Shown here: positions 16,380 through 25,295 of the stretch, piece after piece
Position numbering within the stretch: position 1 is the first letter of the stretch
Layout of the letters: each line of letters starts with the position of its first letter
Assembly: GCA_003150405.1 (NCBI GenBank)
Contig: QAMM01000007.1
Coordinates: 124,001 to 188,000 of the forward strand
Origin: Clostridiales bacterium
GTDB lineage: Bacteria > Bacillota > Clostridia > Oscillospirales > Ruminococcaceae
Length of the DNA: 64,000 bases
Direction: 5' to 3'
The notes under the pieces: generated by a model
The model's database searches: none
Seen by the model: only the letters and a program-made list of their open reading frames with translations
What the model was told of the DNA's origin: nothing
Translations under genes and position numbers: made by a program

Positions 16380-17495
16380 ATGGCCGGGCTTTACATCCAC
16401 ATTCCGTTTTGTGCAACCAAATGCCCTTACTGCGATTTTTACTCCCTCCCGGCGCGGCCGGCTGACATGGATGCTTACCACACCGTGCTGCTGCACGAAA
16501 TCGCCCGCGCCCCGGATGGCCTTGCCGCCGAAAGCATTTACTTTGGCGGCGGCACGCCGGTGCTGTTCGGTTCGGCACGCCTATCTGCGGTGCTTGACGC
16601 GCTACGGAATCAATTTGCACTTGCAGCGGATTGTGAGATCACGCTGGAGGCGAACCCCTTTTCACTTCCTCTGCGAGAATATGAAGCGCTGCGCGCAGCT
16701 GGCTTCAACCGCATCTCGTTCGGGATGCAATCCGCCGACCCAGAAGAGCTGAAAACGCTCGGGCGGCGGCAGTCCCCGGCGATGGTGCAGTCCGCCGTAA
16801 CATTCGCAAAGGCGGCGGGGTTTGAAAACCTTTCGGTGGATCTCATGCTCGGAATACCGGGGCAGACGCCGGAGAGCCTATGCCGGAGCATCGCGTTTCT
16901 GAATACGCTCGAAGTTCAACACATCTCGGCCTATCTGTTGAAAATTGAGCCGGACACGCCGTATGCCCAAACCAATATGGCGGAGGCCTGCCCGGATGAG
17001 GACGCAACCTGCGACCTCTATCTGCTGGCAGTGGAACAGCTCGCCCGCGCCGGATTTCATCAATATGAAATCTCCAACTTTGCCCGGCCCGGCTTTGAAA
17101 GCCGCCACAACCTCAAATACTGGCGGCGGGAGGAATACCTTGGTTTCGGCCCGGCGGCCCATTCCTTTTACCAGGGCAAACGGTACGCGCATCCGCGGGA
17201 TTTGGCCGGCTACCTGGCCTCAGACGGAACAAACACCGTCCTGACCGACTTCTGCGAAAACCAGGCCGCCGAAGAGCTGATGCTCCGGCTGCGCCTGACC
17301 GAAGGGGCGGATTTAGCGGCGCTGTTCATTAACAGTGCGGCGCGGCAGGCGGTTCTTGCCGCGGCCCGGCCGCTGGAACAGGCGGGGCTGCTCGCAATTA
17401 ATCAAACGCACATTGCCCTTACACCGCGCGGTTTTCTGGTCTCCAACGCCATTATTTTGCGTTTAACCGAAGCCATGGAACAGACCGGAGCCTGA
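16380..17495 (+). CDS. hemW: HemW-type radical SAM protein (coproporphyrinogen III oxidase-like)
   Basis: A radical-SAM protein of 371 residues that opens directly with LYIHIPFCATKCPYCDFY, carrying the CxxxCxxC [4Fe-4S] motif. It lacks the N-terminal extension of true HemN, which places it with HemW, a family implicated in haem trafficking or insertion. The glycine-rich SAM motif is seen at YFGGGTP. HemW conserved blocks continue with NRISFGMQS and YEISNFARPG. ATG 16380 has AAGGAGGTG at ideal spacing, so the long open frame from 15897 is not used. Confidence 0.93.
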   Translation: MAGLYIHIPFCATKCPYCDFYSLPARPADMDAYHTVLLHEIARAPDGLAAESIYFGGGTPVLFGSARLSAVLDALRNQFALAADCEITLEANPFSLPLREYEALRAAGFNRISFGMQSADPEELKTLGRRQSPAMVQSAVTFAKAAGFENLSVDLMLGIPGQTPESLCRSIAFLNTLEVQHISAYLLKIEPDTPYAQTNMAEACPDEDATCDLYLLAVEQLARAGFHQYEISNFARPGFESRHNLKYWRREEYLGFGPAAHSFYQGKRYAHPRDLAGYLASDGTNTVLTDFCENQAAEELMLRLRLTEGADLAALFINSAARQAVLAAARPLEQAGLLAINQTHIALTPRGFLVSNAIILRLTEAMEQTGA

Positions 17496-17791
17496 TCCGT
17501 TCCCGTGGGGAAAGCAGCCAAACACTCCATCTTTCTTCCGGTATACCGCCCTCCTGCGCGAGGCGGGCCTCCTCGCGGAAAATCTGTGAGTCCGCATAAT
17601 TTTTTGCCGCTTCACAGCGGTGGAAAATCCGTATACGAACCGGCCTGTTCTACAATGCCAATTCCAGCGTTCCTGTTTGGAGGAAAGGCTGACCTTTCAC
17701 TGCTCTAAATCATGTTAGCTGGCAACACGGCAAAAAATCAAACTTTGCTGCCTCTTTCTCACTTCAGCTCATCTATCAGGAGGTGTCTCGC

Positions 17792-18595
17792 ATGCCGCGG
17801 CCCAATCCGCCAACCCCTTACCAGGAAGTCAACCGTTTGCTTGCCGCCTTGACTGACGGCCTGCAAGCGCAGTTCGGTCAAAAGCTCATCGGCATTTACT
17901 GCTATGGTTCCCTGATCTGGGGGGATTTTGACCCCTCGCTCAGCGACATTGACCTTGCTGCCATTTTGTCCACCCCCGTCACGACGGAGGAGCTGGAGAA
18001 GCTGCGTGGGTTTCACGCCCGGCTGGCGCAGGCATTTCCCGCGTGGGAGGACCGCATTGAGGCCCAGTATGTGAGCCGCCAAAGCCTTGCCTGCTTCCGC
18101 ACCCAAGAGACCACCATGGCAAACATCAGCCCCGGAGAACCCCTTCACTTTGTTCCCTGCAATGCAGACTGGCTCACCAACTGGTATTTTGTGCTGACCT
18201 ACGGCCGTGCGCTCGCCGGACCGCCAGCCGCAGAGGTTGTCCCCCACATTGCCGACGAGGAATTTTTCAACGCCATCCGCACCGACGCCGCCGCGTGGCG
18301 GGAATACGTACAGAACACAAGGCGCTCCCGCGCATACCAGGGCTATGCCATTCTCACACTCTGTCGGGCATATACAACCCTTGCCACAGGAAAGCAGGTT
18401 TCCAAACGGGAGGCCGCCGCCTACGTCGCTGAGCAGATGCCGGGAAAGCGCCCGCTCATTGAGCAGGCTCTCGCCTGGCGGCAGGCACGGGATGGAATGC
18501 CCGACGAGACGACCTACGACAAAGCGCGGCGCTTTGTCCTTGAAATGGCGGACGTCATTGAAGCGCAGTTCCCACCTGTCCGAAACGTCCCTTAA
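17792..18595 (+). CDS. aminoglycoside-nucleotidyltransferase-like protein (AadA/ANT(9)-type fold)
   Basis: A 267-residue protein with an N-terminal nucleotidyltransferase domain: CYGSLIWGDFDPSLSDIDL supplies the GS and DxD metal residues. The helical C-terminal domain is like that of AadA/ANT(9) adenylyltransferases (LTLCRAYTTLATGKQVSKREAA, then LIEQALAWRQ). It may adenylylate an aminoglycoside or another hydroxylated compound. Resistance is only a family-based possibility. AGGAGG (17778-17783) precedes ATG 17792 at eight bases, so the GTG at 17783 is rejected. The ~296 bases between hemW and this gene hold nothing recognisable. Confidence 0.78.
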   Translation: MPRPNPPTPYQEVNRLLAALTDGLQAQFGQKLIGIYCYGSLIWGDFDPSLSDIDLAAILSTPVTTEELEKLRGFHARLAQAFPAWEDRIEAQYVSRQSLACFRTQETTMANISPGEPLHFVPCNADWLTNWYFVLTYGRALAGPPAAEVVPHIADEEFFNAIRTDAAAWREYVQNTRRSRAYQGYAILTLCRAYTTLATGKQVSKREAAAYVAEQMPGKRPLIEQALAWRQARDGMPDETTYDKARRFVLEMADVIEAQFPPVRNVP

Positions 18596-18675
18596 CCGTT
18601 TTTCTGTCAAGAACAGGAAAAAACACCAAGCCCAACCAGGCAAAATCTTTCCATTCATTGGCTGCAAATTTGCCC

Positions 18676-18724
18676 GGCACAAACAGGCCCCGCACCGAAA
18701 TTCGGTGCGGGGCCTGTTTGTGCC
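18676..18724. terminator. 24-bp perfect palindrome between convergent genes
   Basis: GGCACAAACAGGCCCCGCAC and its complement form a perfect 24-bp stem around one base. It lies between the convergent genes at 17792-18595 and 18757-19923. Outward tails such as CCTGTTTGTG are only mildly T-rich. It is most likely a bidirectional terminator. Confidence 0.7.
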
Positions 18725-18756
18725 ATTCATTTGTGTTTTCAAACGAGCCTGCCGCG

Positions 18757-19923
18757 TTACAGCGGAAGCGCTTCCAATTCCTTTGCCTGCTCGTGTTCCT
18801 TTGCCCGGGCGATGATAAACGCACAGAGTTTTTCGGTGGAATCCGGATGCGCATGTTCTTTCATGTTTTCCCGCATTTTTGCGGCGCGTTCGTCGTTGTC
18901 CAGCAGGTCGGTCACCGCCTGGGTGATAGGGTAGGTCTTGCGCACCGCAAGCGCCAGCCCGCGCTCCACCATAAAATCGGCATTGCGGTCCTCCATGCCG
19001 GGGATGGCATTGTCCAGCACCATCGGCAGGTTTTTGGCAAGCCCTTCCGAAAGCGAAATGCCGCCGGGCTTGGTGATCATCACATCTGCCGCATCCATCA
19101 TCAGCGGAATATCATAGGAAAAGCCGTAGATATCAAACCGTTTGTTGGTTTTGAGCTTTTTTAGCTTGGCTCGCATCCGCAGGTTGCTGCCGCAGACCAC
19201 CATCACCTGAAAATCAAACGGCAGGGCGTCCAGCTGCAAAATGGTCTTGTCAATGCTGCCGTAACCCATGCTGCCGCCCATAATGAGCAGTGTTTTTTTC
19301 TCCGGATCTAGGCAGAGCATCTCCCGTGCCGCCCGCTTGTCCACCCGCTCCTGAAACCGCGGGGAAATTGGAATGCCAAAGGGCAAAACCCGCTCCTTGG
19401 GTACCTGTTTCATGAGCAGCTGCCCGGTCAGCCCCTCTGAAGCAGTGACAATATAATCCAGGTAGTCGTTCCCCTGCCAATGCGCCTGCACCGTAAAGTC
19501 GGTGTCCACTCCCATCAGGACAGCGTCGGTCCAGCCTTTGGACTTGACAATGTCCATGATATGTACGCAGTACACCTGGGTGCATATAATGAGATCCGGC
19601 TGGTATTCGTCCAAATATTTTTTCAGCGACTTAGCAAACGGCAGATTTTTGAAACGCGCAAACGCATGCTCATTGAGAGGGCGGTAGCCCTTTTCCATCA
19701 TATCGTAATATTTTTCGCCAATCTTGCGGACATGCATGGCCGAAACCGACTTAATGGACGCCAAATATCCGCCCTGTACAATTTTTTGCAGCGCCGGGCT
19801 AAAATAACGGTACATATCCAGCACTTCGCAATCCACGCCGCGCGCAGAAAGGCCGTTCGCAATGGAACGTGCAACCGCATTATGGCCCTGCCCAATGGTC
19901 GCCGTAATCACCAGAACCTTCAT
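18757..19923 (-). CDS. MGDG-synthase/UgtP-type glycolipid glycosyltransferase (GT28)
   Basis: A 388-residue glycosyltransferase of the monogalactosyldiacylglycerol synthase / processive diacylglycerol glucosyltransferase family. It adds sugar from a UDP-donor to diacylglycerol at the inner membrane face. Seen are the N-terminal VITATIGQGHNAVARSI motif (acceptor side), LLIMGGSMGYGSI, and the donor-binding C-terminal block DVMITKPGGISLSEGLA. ATG 19923 begins MKVLVI with AGAGG upstream; the longer frame to 20052 has no support. It may supply glycolipid anchors for lipoteichoic acid-like polymers. Confidence 0.88.
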   Translation of the reverse strand: MKVLVITATIGQGHNAVARSIANGLSARGVDCEVLDMYRYFSPALQKIVQGGYLASIKSVSAMHVRKIGEKYYDMMEKGYRPLNEHAFARFKNLPFAKSLKKYLDEYQPDLIICTQVYCVHIMDIVKSKGWTDAVLMGVDTDFTVQAHWQGNDYLDYIVTASEGLTGQLLMKQVPKERVLPFGIPISPRFQERVDKRAAREMLCLDPEKKTLLIMGGSMGYGSIDKTILQLDALPFDFQVMVVCGSNLRMRAKLKKLKTNKRFDIYGFSYDIPLMMDAADVMITKPGGISLSEGLAKNLPMVLDNAIPGMEDRNADFMVERGLALAVRKTYPITQAVTDLLDNDERAAKMRENMKEHAHPDSTEKLCAFIIARAKEHEQAKELEALPL

Positions 19924-20077
19924 CGCACTGCCTCTCTCCTTCCAGCTTGGGCGCAGCACCACGCCCTTTTTGTCTTTGTTAAGGGTACCACAAAAGCCCC
20001 TACAGTTCAATGACAAACCGTAACCCTTTTGCAGAAAACCATTCGACTGCAAACAACAAAATTGGACGCAGCAGTGT

Positions 20078-20248
20078 TCAGCGGCGGGGATATCCGCTAA
20101 GGATTACCGCAATCATCGGTGTAAGCACACCAATGATTCCATAGTCCGGCTTGAAAACAACCATGGCGCCGGTGCAGTCGATCAGGCTGACTTGACGCCC
20201 CTGTGCCGGTACCATTCTTTTTTCCATTCCCTGAAACAGCGCCGTCAT
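20078..20248 (-). CDS. 56-residue ORF overlapping the stop of an ABC ATPase gene
   Basis: ATG 20248 overlaps the TGA of the ATPase gene (TGATG), so translation should be coupled. The peptide begins [12 protein letters not shown] and ends with a hydrophobic stretch DYGIIGVLTPMIAVILSGY followed by Pro-Arg-Arg. I do not recognise it. It stands where an FtsX/MacB-type permease would be expected but is far too short to be one. It may be a small membrane partner or the stump of a lost gene. Confidence 0.45.
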   Translation of the reverse strand: MTALFQGMEKRMVPAQGRQVSLIDCTGAMVVFKPDYGIIGVLTPMIAVILSGYPRR

Positions 20249-20919
20249 CAGGGAGAGAGGTGCCCATCTCGCATGGTGAGCACCCGCTCGGCATAACCCG
20301 CCACCTTCTGGTCGTGGGTGATGAGCAGAATGGTCTTTCCCTCCTCATGAAGCTCCTGCAAAATGGCCATGATCTCTGCCCCGGATTTGCTGTCCAAGTT
20401 TCCGGTGGGTTCGTCGGCCAGCAAAACTGGGGGACGGGCCGCAATCGCCCGGGCAATGGCCACCCGCTGCTGCTGGCCGCCGGACATCTGCCCCGGCAGA
20501 TGGGTCATCCGGTTACCAAGGCCAACCCGTTCCAGTGCGGCGGCAGAAAGCTCCCGCCGCTCCGCCCGGGGCATCCCGCGGTAAAGCAGCGGCAATTCTA
20601 CATTTTCGGCGGCGTTAAGCCCTGGAATCAGGTAAAAGCCCTGAAATACAAACCCAATCTTTTTGTTGCGTATTTCAGACAGCTCCTTTTCCCGCAGCGA
20701 CATCACATCATAGCCGTCCAGTGCATAGCTGCCGCGGGTCGGCACGTCCAAACACCCAATTAGATTCATCAGGGTGGATTTTCCTGAGCCGCTTGCCCCA
20801 ACTATGGCGGTAAACTCCCCTTTCCGGACCGAGAAGTCCACTCCGTCCAACGCTTTTACCACATACTCACCCCGGCGGTACCATTTGCTGACCGCTTTCA
20901 TTTGAATCAACTGTTCCAT
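20248..20919 (-). CDS. ABC transporter ATP-binding protein, MacB/LolD type
   Basis: A 223-residue ATPase with Walker [11 protein letters not shown]-loop FVFQGFYLI, signature [14 protein letters not shown], Walker [12 protein letters not shown] and the H-loop His. The [18 protein letters not shown] start and [11 protein letters not shown] are typical of the MacB/LolD/FtsE-like group, which works with FtsX-fold permeases and often exports antimicrobial peptides or lipids. No such permease lies on either side, so the ATPase is an orphan in this window. Start ATG 20919 follows GGGGGCGGCAGG. Confidence 0.9.
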   Translation of the reverse strand: MEQLIQMKAVSKWYRRGEYVVKALDGVDFSVRKGEFTAIVGASGSGKSTLMNLIGCLDVPTRGSYALDGYDVMSLREKELSEIRNKKIGFVFQGFYLIPGLNAAENVELPLLYRGMPRAERRELSAAALERVGLGNRMTHLPGQMSGGQQQRVAIARAIAARPPVLLADEPTGNLDSKSGAEIMAILQELHEEGKTILLITHDQKVAGYAERVLTMRDGHLSP

Positions 20920-21307
20920 CCTGCCGCCCCCGTTTTTTATCGATTAAGCGTTGTTTCAGTGCAAATCGTTTCGCCCTGTTTTAGTATGCGCCAAAATTTT
21001 TAAAAAGTGCGCTTCGTTTAATTTTTCTTTTGAATTTGAACCGCATGCCTGTTCTGTGGTGTTTGAACTTCTCCAATATTTGTATCCGGCTGCAACGCGT
21101 TCAGGTGAAGAAACAATACGCAAAACGTCTCAAAAACAATATGCCGTCCGGCGGATGTATCGCAGGCCGATCCTGCTAATCGGTCAAATTGTCAAAAATC
21201 TTTTGGGCAACAGCGGTCAAAAGCGTCCATGTTCTAGTTGTAATCAGAGCATCTGTTCTCAGTCGACGTTTTGCAAAATGCCTGGCAGGCAGAATGTTAA
21301 CATATAA
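20920..21307. other. non-coding or degenerate stretch
   Basis: Nearly 390 AT-richer bases without a credible gene. The longest plus-strand frame, starting at TTG 20951, has no ribosome site or recognisable motif. It may be the eroded remains of a gene. Confidence 0.4.
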
Positions 21308-21336
21308 AAAGAACCCCGCGTATACCGGGGTTCTTT
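21308..21336 (-). terminator. intrinsic terminator, minus strand
   Basis: AAAGAACCCCG / CGGGGTTCTTT hairpin, followed on the minus strand by TTTTTATATG. It points left, away from the small regulator at 21578-21805. Confidence 0.75.
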
Positions 21337-21527
21337 CTGGGGTATTTTTACAGCCCTTTCCAGGTTATACAGAAACAATATTGGTTTAAACTAGATACAG
21401 GCTTTTTCCGCGCTTGGTCAGGCTCCGTTTTCACACGCAAAAAAGGAGCGCCGTACAACATGGCAATCCTGCAAATCCGGCAGTTTGACGTTATCTTTAT
21501 AAAATATCCTGCATGAACATGTCCGAA

Positions 21528-21563
21528 ACGCTTGAAAAGCAACCGCTCACTCGTTTCAAGCGT
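21528..21563 (-). terminator. hairpin just after the small Cro/C1-type gene
   Basis: Perfect 10-bp arms ACGCTTGAAA and TTTCAAGCGT around 16 bases, beginning 15 bases after the regulator's stop. There is no strong T-tract. Confidence 0.45.
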
Positions 21564-21577
21564 CAAATACTACCAGT

Positions 21578-21805
21578 CTATTCTTTTGGCAAACGATTAT
21601 CTGGTATAAATGCAACGACCTCCGATAAATCGCAGTTTAAAATGTTGCACAAAGCATTTAACGTGTTGGTTGAAACAGAATCATCCGCCATAAGCCTTTG
21701 AATGGTTTTACTGTCCAAATTATATAATCCACATTTATTTCTGAGGTAATATGTGCTAATACCTTTTTCCTTTAATTGTATTCTCAACGGCTCAAACGAA
21801 ATCAT
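21578..21805 (-). CDS. small Cro/C1-type helix-turn-helix regulator
   Basis: A 75-residue DNA-binding protein that is a single HTH domain (HTH_26-like): LRIQLKEKGISTYYL, then SKTIQRLMADDSVST and TLNALCNILNCDLSEVV. GGGAGC precedes ATG 21805 at good spacing. It lies beside a 9-bp inverted repeat at 21879-21900 and faces away from the polysaccharide locus. It could regulate itself or the LCP-led operon; no target is shown. Confidence 0.85.
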   Translation of the reverse strand: MISFEPLRIQLKEKGISTYYLRNKCGLYNLDSKTIQRLMADDSVSTNTLNALCNILNCDLSEVVAFIPDNRLPKE

Positions 21806-21878
21806 AAACTGCTCCCTATATCGCCATCATAAAACCCTTTACTTTCTTTAAATTATCCCATATAATAAGGTTGTATGA

Positions 21879-21900
21879 ATATGAGGAATAATCCTCATAT
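21879..21900. promoter_or_regulatory. inverted repeat, possible operator
   Basis: ATATGAGGA-ATAA-TCCTCATAT, 9-bp perfect arms, lies about 75 bases upstream of the small regulator's start. The size and position suit an operator for a Cro/C1 protein, but binding is inferred. Confidence 0.4.
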
Positions 21901-22047
21901 AAATGCGATTATAAAGAAATGCTATACGGGAACATATACAGAATGAAACGCCATTCATAATAATTGGAAAATCAAAACCAGACGGTCTTAGAACAGTTAA
22001 AAATAGCACTTGTTTCACCTAAAATATGTTTTTATGTTAAACAAATG

Positions 22048-22086
22048 TTGACTTATCCCAGCCAAAACTTTAAAATATAGGATAAG
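22048..22086 (+). promoter_or_regulatory. promoter of the polysaccharide locus with flanking inverted repeat
   Basis: TTGACT (22048-22053), 17 bases, TAAAAT (22071-22076). CTTATCC (22052-22058) and GGATAAG (22080-22086) form an inverted repeat that brackets the spacer and -10 box, as an operator would. The start is expected near 22083, about 90 bases before the LCP gene. Confidence 0.6.
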
Positions 22087-22175
22087 ATGTTACACTATGT
22101 CATATTTTAGGAAAATTTTACGTGCGACTGAAATTATATTTACACTTTGCCTGTTCACAGCAGAGGGGGATTTTT

Positions 22176-23303
22176 ATGCTTTCTCACCACAGCAAACGGC
22201 CCGGACGTTCGGGTATGAAAGATATTAGCAGCAACAGCAAAAAGACAACGCGCCAGAACAAACGCTCTATGTCCGCGCCGGCCAAACGGGGAGAAATGGA
22301 GGATATCAGCAGCTCTTCCAAACGCAGGCGCAAAAAATGGTCCGGTAAAAAAAAGGCGCTGGTCATTCTTATTTCAATCCTATGCGTTTGCGTCCTGCTC
22401 ATTGGAGGCGCATTTCTTTATTTGAAGCTGCTTCTGGGCCAGGTGGACCGCGAAGAACTGGATTTGGATGATCTGGGTATTTCTCAGGAAATACTGGACA
22501 AATACGGTAGTACCGACGTCACCAATATCGCCCTTTTCGGCGTGGATACACGAGATATGGATTCTGACTCCGGCCGTTCCGACGCCCTCATGATCCTTTC
22601 CATTGACCGGGCGCACAGCAAGATTAAGATTGTCTCGATTGCACGCGACACCTACGTTGATGTGGAAGGGCACGGGAAAACAAAAATCACCCACGCGCAT
22701 GCCTACGGCGGGGCGCAGTTGGCCGTCAAGACCTTGAACCAGAATTTTGATATGAATATTGAAGATTTTGTTACCGTTAACTTTGGCCAGCTCGCCAATA
22801 TTATCGATTATGTTGGCGGCGTCACCGTCAACGTCACTGAGGATGAACGCCGAATCATGAACCAGTATGTCAATGAGCTCAACAGCATTGGCATTCCGAC
22901 TGAACCGCTCCAGCAAACCGGAGATGTTAAGCTGACCGGGGGGCAGGCAGTCGCTTATTCCAGAAACCGTTATACCGGCTCGGACATCCAGCGCGCCGAA
23001 CGGCAGCGTGAGGTTTTAATGTCGCTGTTTGACTCGGCCAAACAGCTGAATGTCACCCAGTATCCAGGGCTTATCAGCATGGTGCTTTCGGAATGCTCCA
23101 CCTCGCTGACCGACGAAGAGATGATGAGCATCGGCATGTGGGCGGTTTCTTCCGGTGCTACAATCGAAGAGGCCGGTCTGCCTAATGCCGACTGCAATTC
23201 CCGCGGAGAAACCATTAACGGAACCTGGTATTTTGTTTACGACCTGAACACCGCAACCGACATTATTCACAAATTTATTTACGACGATATTTTGCCAAAT
23301 TAA
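22176..23303 (+). CDS. LytR-CpsA-Psr (LCP) family glycopolymer-peptidoglycan ligase
   Basis: A membrane-anchored ligase that transfers undecaprenyl-linked glycopolymers onto peptidoglycan outside the cell. It has a basic, Ser/Lys-rich cytoplasmic tail (~60 residues), one membrane segment and then the LCP domain. The Asp and Arg residues that bind the pyrophosphate are visible in LFGVDTRD, GRSDALMIL, IARDTYVDV and RNRYTGSDIQRAERQREVL. ATG 22176 follows GAGGGGG; the upstream frame to 22122 lacks a ribosome site. It is the first gene of the polysaccharide locus and predicts that the product ends up covalently bound to the wall. Confidence 0.93.
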   Translation: MLSHHSKRPGRSGMKDISSNSKKTTRQNKRSMSAPAKRGEMEDISSSSKRRRKKWSGKKKALVILISILCVCVLLIGGAFLYLKLLLGQVDREELDLDDLGISQEILDKYGSTDVTNIALFGVDTRDMDSDSGRSDALMILSIDRAHSKIKIVSIARDTYVDVEGHGKTKITHAHAYGGAQLAVKTLNQNFDMNIEDFVTVNFGQLANIIDYVGGVTVNVTEDERRIMNQYVNELNSIGIPTEPLQQTGDVKLTGGQAVAYSRNRYTGSDIQRAERQREVLMSLFDSAKQLNVTQYPGLISMVLSECSTSLTDEEMMSIGMWAVSSGATIEEAGLPNADCNSRGETINGTWYFVYDLNTATDIIHKFIYDDILPN

Positions 23304-23324
23304 CCAAAAAGGGAGACGGGAATT

Positions 23325-25295
23325 GTGGAGAGACAAATTGAACTTTTTGTGCCCGGAAGGCTCTGCCTGTTTGGCGAACACACCGACTGGGCGGGTTACT
23401 ACCGTATGATCAACGGCGATATCTCGGTTGGAAAGGCTATCGTCACCGGAATTGATCAGGGAATTTACGCCCGTGCCAAAAAATGCGATGAATTATTTAT
23501 CAGCACCCTGGGGCCAGATGGAAAGCGCGTGGAATTTTCCTGTGAAATGAAGCTGGAAACTCTCAAGCAAAAAGCAGCTCAAAGCGACTATTTTTCATAT
23601 GCGTGCGGAGTTGCCGCCTACATCTGCGAGCATTACCGCACCAATGGCATTGCCCTCTATGTGACCGACGTTACTCTTCCCGTAAAAAAGGGGCTTTCTT
23701 CCAGTGCAGCGTTCTGCGTCTTGGTTGCGCGTGCATTTAACCGCCTATACAAGCTGCGTTTAAACACAAACGGTGAAATGCAGGCGGCTTACCGCGGTGA
23801 ATGCCTTACCAAATCCCGCTGCGGCCGTTTGGATCAGGCCTGCGCGTACGGCTCCCAGCCCATCTGCATGACCTTTGACGGCGACGAAATTACGGTCAAC
23901 AAGCTGCGGGTCGGGCAGGATTTTTACTGGGTGTATGCCAATCTTGGTTCTTCTAAGGACACCATCCGTATCTTAGCTGACCTGAACCGGTGCTACCCGT
24001 TTCCTGCAAATGAATTGCAGCAAAAGGTCCACGAGGCGTTGGGCGAAGATAATCAGAAGCTCGTAGATGATGCAATTCATGCAATTGAAGCGGGAGATGC
24101 ACAGCGCCTGGGTGAAATGATGATCCAAGCGCAGAAGTTGTTTGACGAAAAGGTCGCTCCGGCCTGTCCGGCCGAACTGGCTGCTCCGGTTCTGCATGCC
24201 CTCTTAGCGGATGAAACCATTCAGGGGCTTGTCTACGGCGGAAAAGGCGTTGGTTCACAGGGCGACGGATCGGTACAGTTTTTAGCGAAAGACCGTTCCT
24301 GCCAGGAGAGGCTTATTGCCTATTTAAAACAGGAAAAGGGCATGGATGCGTTCCCGTTTGTGCTTTCCAGCAAGCAAAAGATAAAAAAAGCCATTGTTCC
24401 GGTAGCCGGTTTTGGTACGCGGATGTACCCCGCCACCCGGTTCATCAAAAAAGCGTTTGTCCCCGTCGTGGATTACGACGGATACGCCAAACCAGCCATT
24501 CTTATCCTGCTTGAAGAACTGAGCAACGCCGGAATGGAAGAGATTATCCTCATTGTGGGCGAGGACGAGCGGGAAGCGTATGAAAGCATCTTCAACAGTG
24601 ACCTCACCGAAGAACATCTGAGCAAGCTCTCGCCACGGGCAAGGGAATATGAAATGAAGCTGCAGCTTCTGGGGCAGAAGATCCGCTATGTGGTTCAAAA
24701 GGAACGCCGCGGGTTTGGCCATGCGGTCTACCTGGCCAAAGAGTACCTGCACGGCAATGAGCCGGTTCTTCTTTCGCTCGGCGACCACGTTTACCACAGC
24801 AACACGGTTCAAAGTTGTGCAGAGCAGATGATTGCCGTCTACGACCGCACGGGAAAGCTCTGCATTTCGGTCAAAGAAGTTCCGCTTTGCGACGTTGTGC
24901 ACTATGGCATTATCAAAGGAGAATTTGAGGACAACCGGAATACTCGGATTTGCGTGGAGACAATGGTGGAAAAGCCTACCATGGACTACGCCGAAGACCA
25001 CCTTGGCATGAAAGGCGACGACGGAGAGTACCATTACTACTCCACCTTCGGCAGCTATATCCTTACCTCCGAGGTTTTTGACGAACTCAAAAAAGACATT
25101 GACGCACATAAAGGCAGCGAGGAGGAAATCCAGTTAACCTCAGCGCTGCAGAAGGTCTGCAAAAGCAGCGGCATGTATGCAACCCTTATCAACGGGAAAA
25201 GCTATGATGTAGGAATTCCAGAGGCCTATAAGCAAACCGTTTCTGAATTTGGCAAGCAGTTCAAAAATGAGGATGTGAAAATATGGAGCAGATAG
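23325..25295 (+). CDS. bifunctional GHMP sugar kinase / UTP-sugar-1-phosphate uridylyltransferase
   Basis: A 656-residue fusion. Residues ~1-345 are a GHMP kinase close to galactokinase: PGRLCLFGEHTDWAG, VKKGLSSSAAF (ATP loop) and GGKGVGSQGDGSVQF. Residues ~350-656 are a GalU-type nucleotidyltransferase: PVAGFGTRMYPATRFIKKAF, LSLGDHVYHS, MVEKP and GKSYDVGIPEAY. The two halves would phosphorylate a sugar at C1 and then make the UDP-sugar, a salvage route that feeds the glycosyltransferases next door. The order (kinase first) is opposite to that of the fucokinase/GDP-fucose pyrophosphorylase FKP. Substrate sugar unknown. Start is GTG 23325 with GGGAGACGGG upstream; the end overlaps the next gene by 13 bases. 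Confidence 0.85.
   Translation: MERQIELFVPGRLCLFGEHTDWAGYYRMINGDISVGKAIVTGIDQGIYARAKKCDELFISTLGPDGKRVEFSCEMKLETLKQKAAQSDYFSYACGVAAYICEHYRTNGIALYVTDVTLPVKKGLSSSAAFCVLVARAFNRLYKLRLNTNGEMQAAYRGECLTKSRCGRLDQACAYGSQPICMTFDGDEITVNKLRVGQDFYWVYANLGSSKDTIRILADLNRCYPFPANELQQKVHEALGEDNQKLVDDAIHAIEAGDAQRLGEMMIQAQKLFDEKVAPACPAELAAPVLHALLADETIQGLVYGGKGVGSQGDGSVQFLAKDRSCQERLIAYLKQEKGMDAFPFVLSSKQKIKKAIVPVAGFGTRMYPATRFIKKAFVPVVDYDGYAKPAILILLEELSNAGMEEIILIVGEDEREAYESIFNSDLTEEHLSKLSPRAREYEMKLQLLGQKIRYVVQKERRGFGHAVYLAKEYLHGNEPVLLSLGDHVYHSNTVQSCAEQMIAVYDRTGKLCISVKEVPLCDVVHYGIIKGEFEDNRNTRICVETMVEKPTMDYAEDHLGMKGDDGEYHYYSTFGSYILTSEVFDELKKDIDAHKGSEEEIQLTSALQKVCKSSGMYATLINGKSYDVGIPEAYKQTVSEFGKQFKNEDVKIWSR

Noticed and set aside
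20951-21307. 118-codon plus-strand ORF after the ABC ATPase gene
   Set aside because: TTG start without a ribosome site, and a Cys/Arg/Lys-rich composition typical of non-coding frames.
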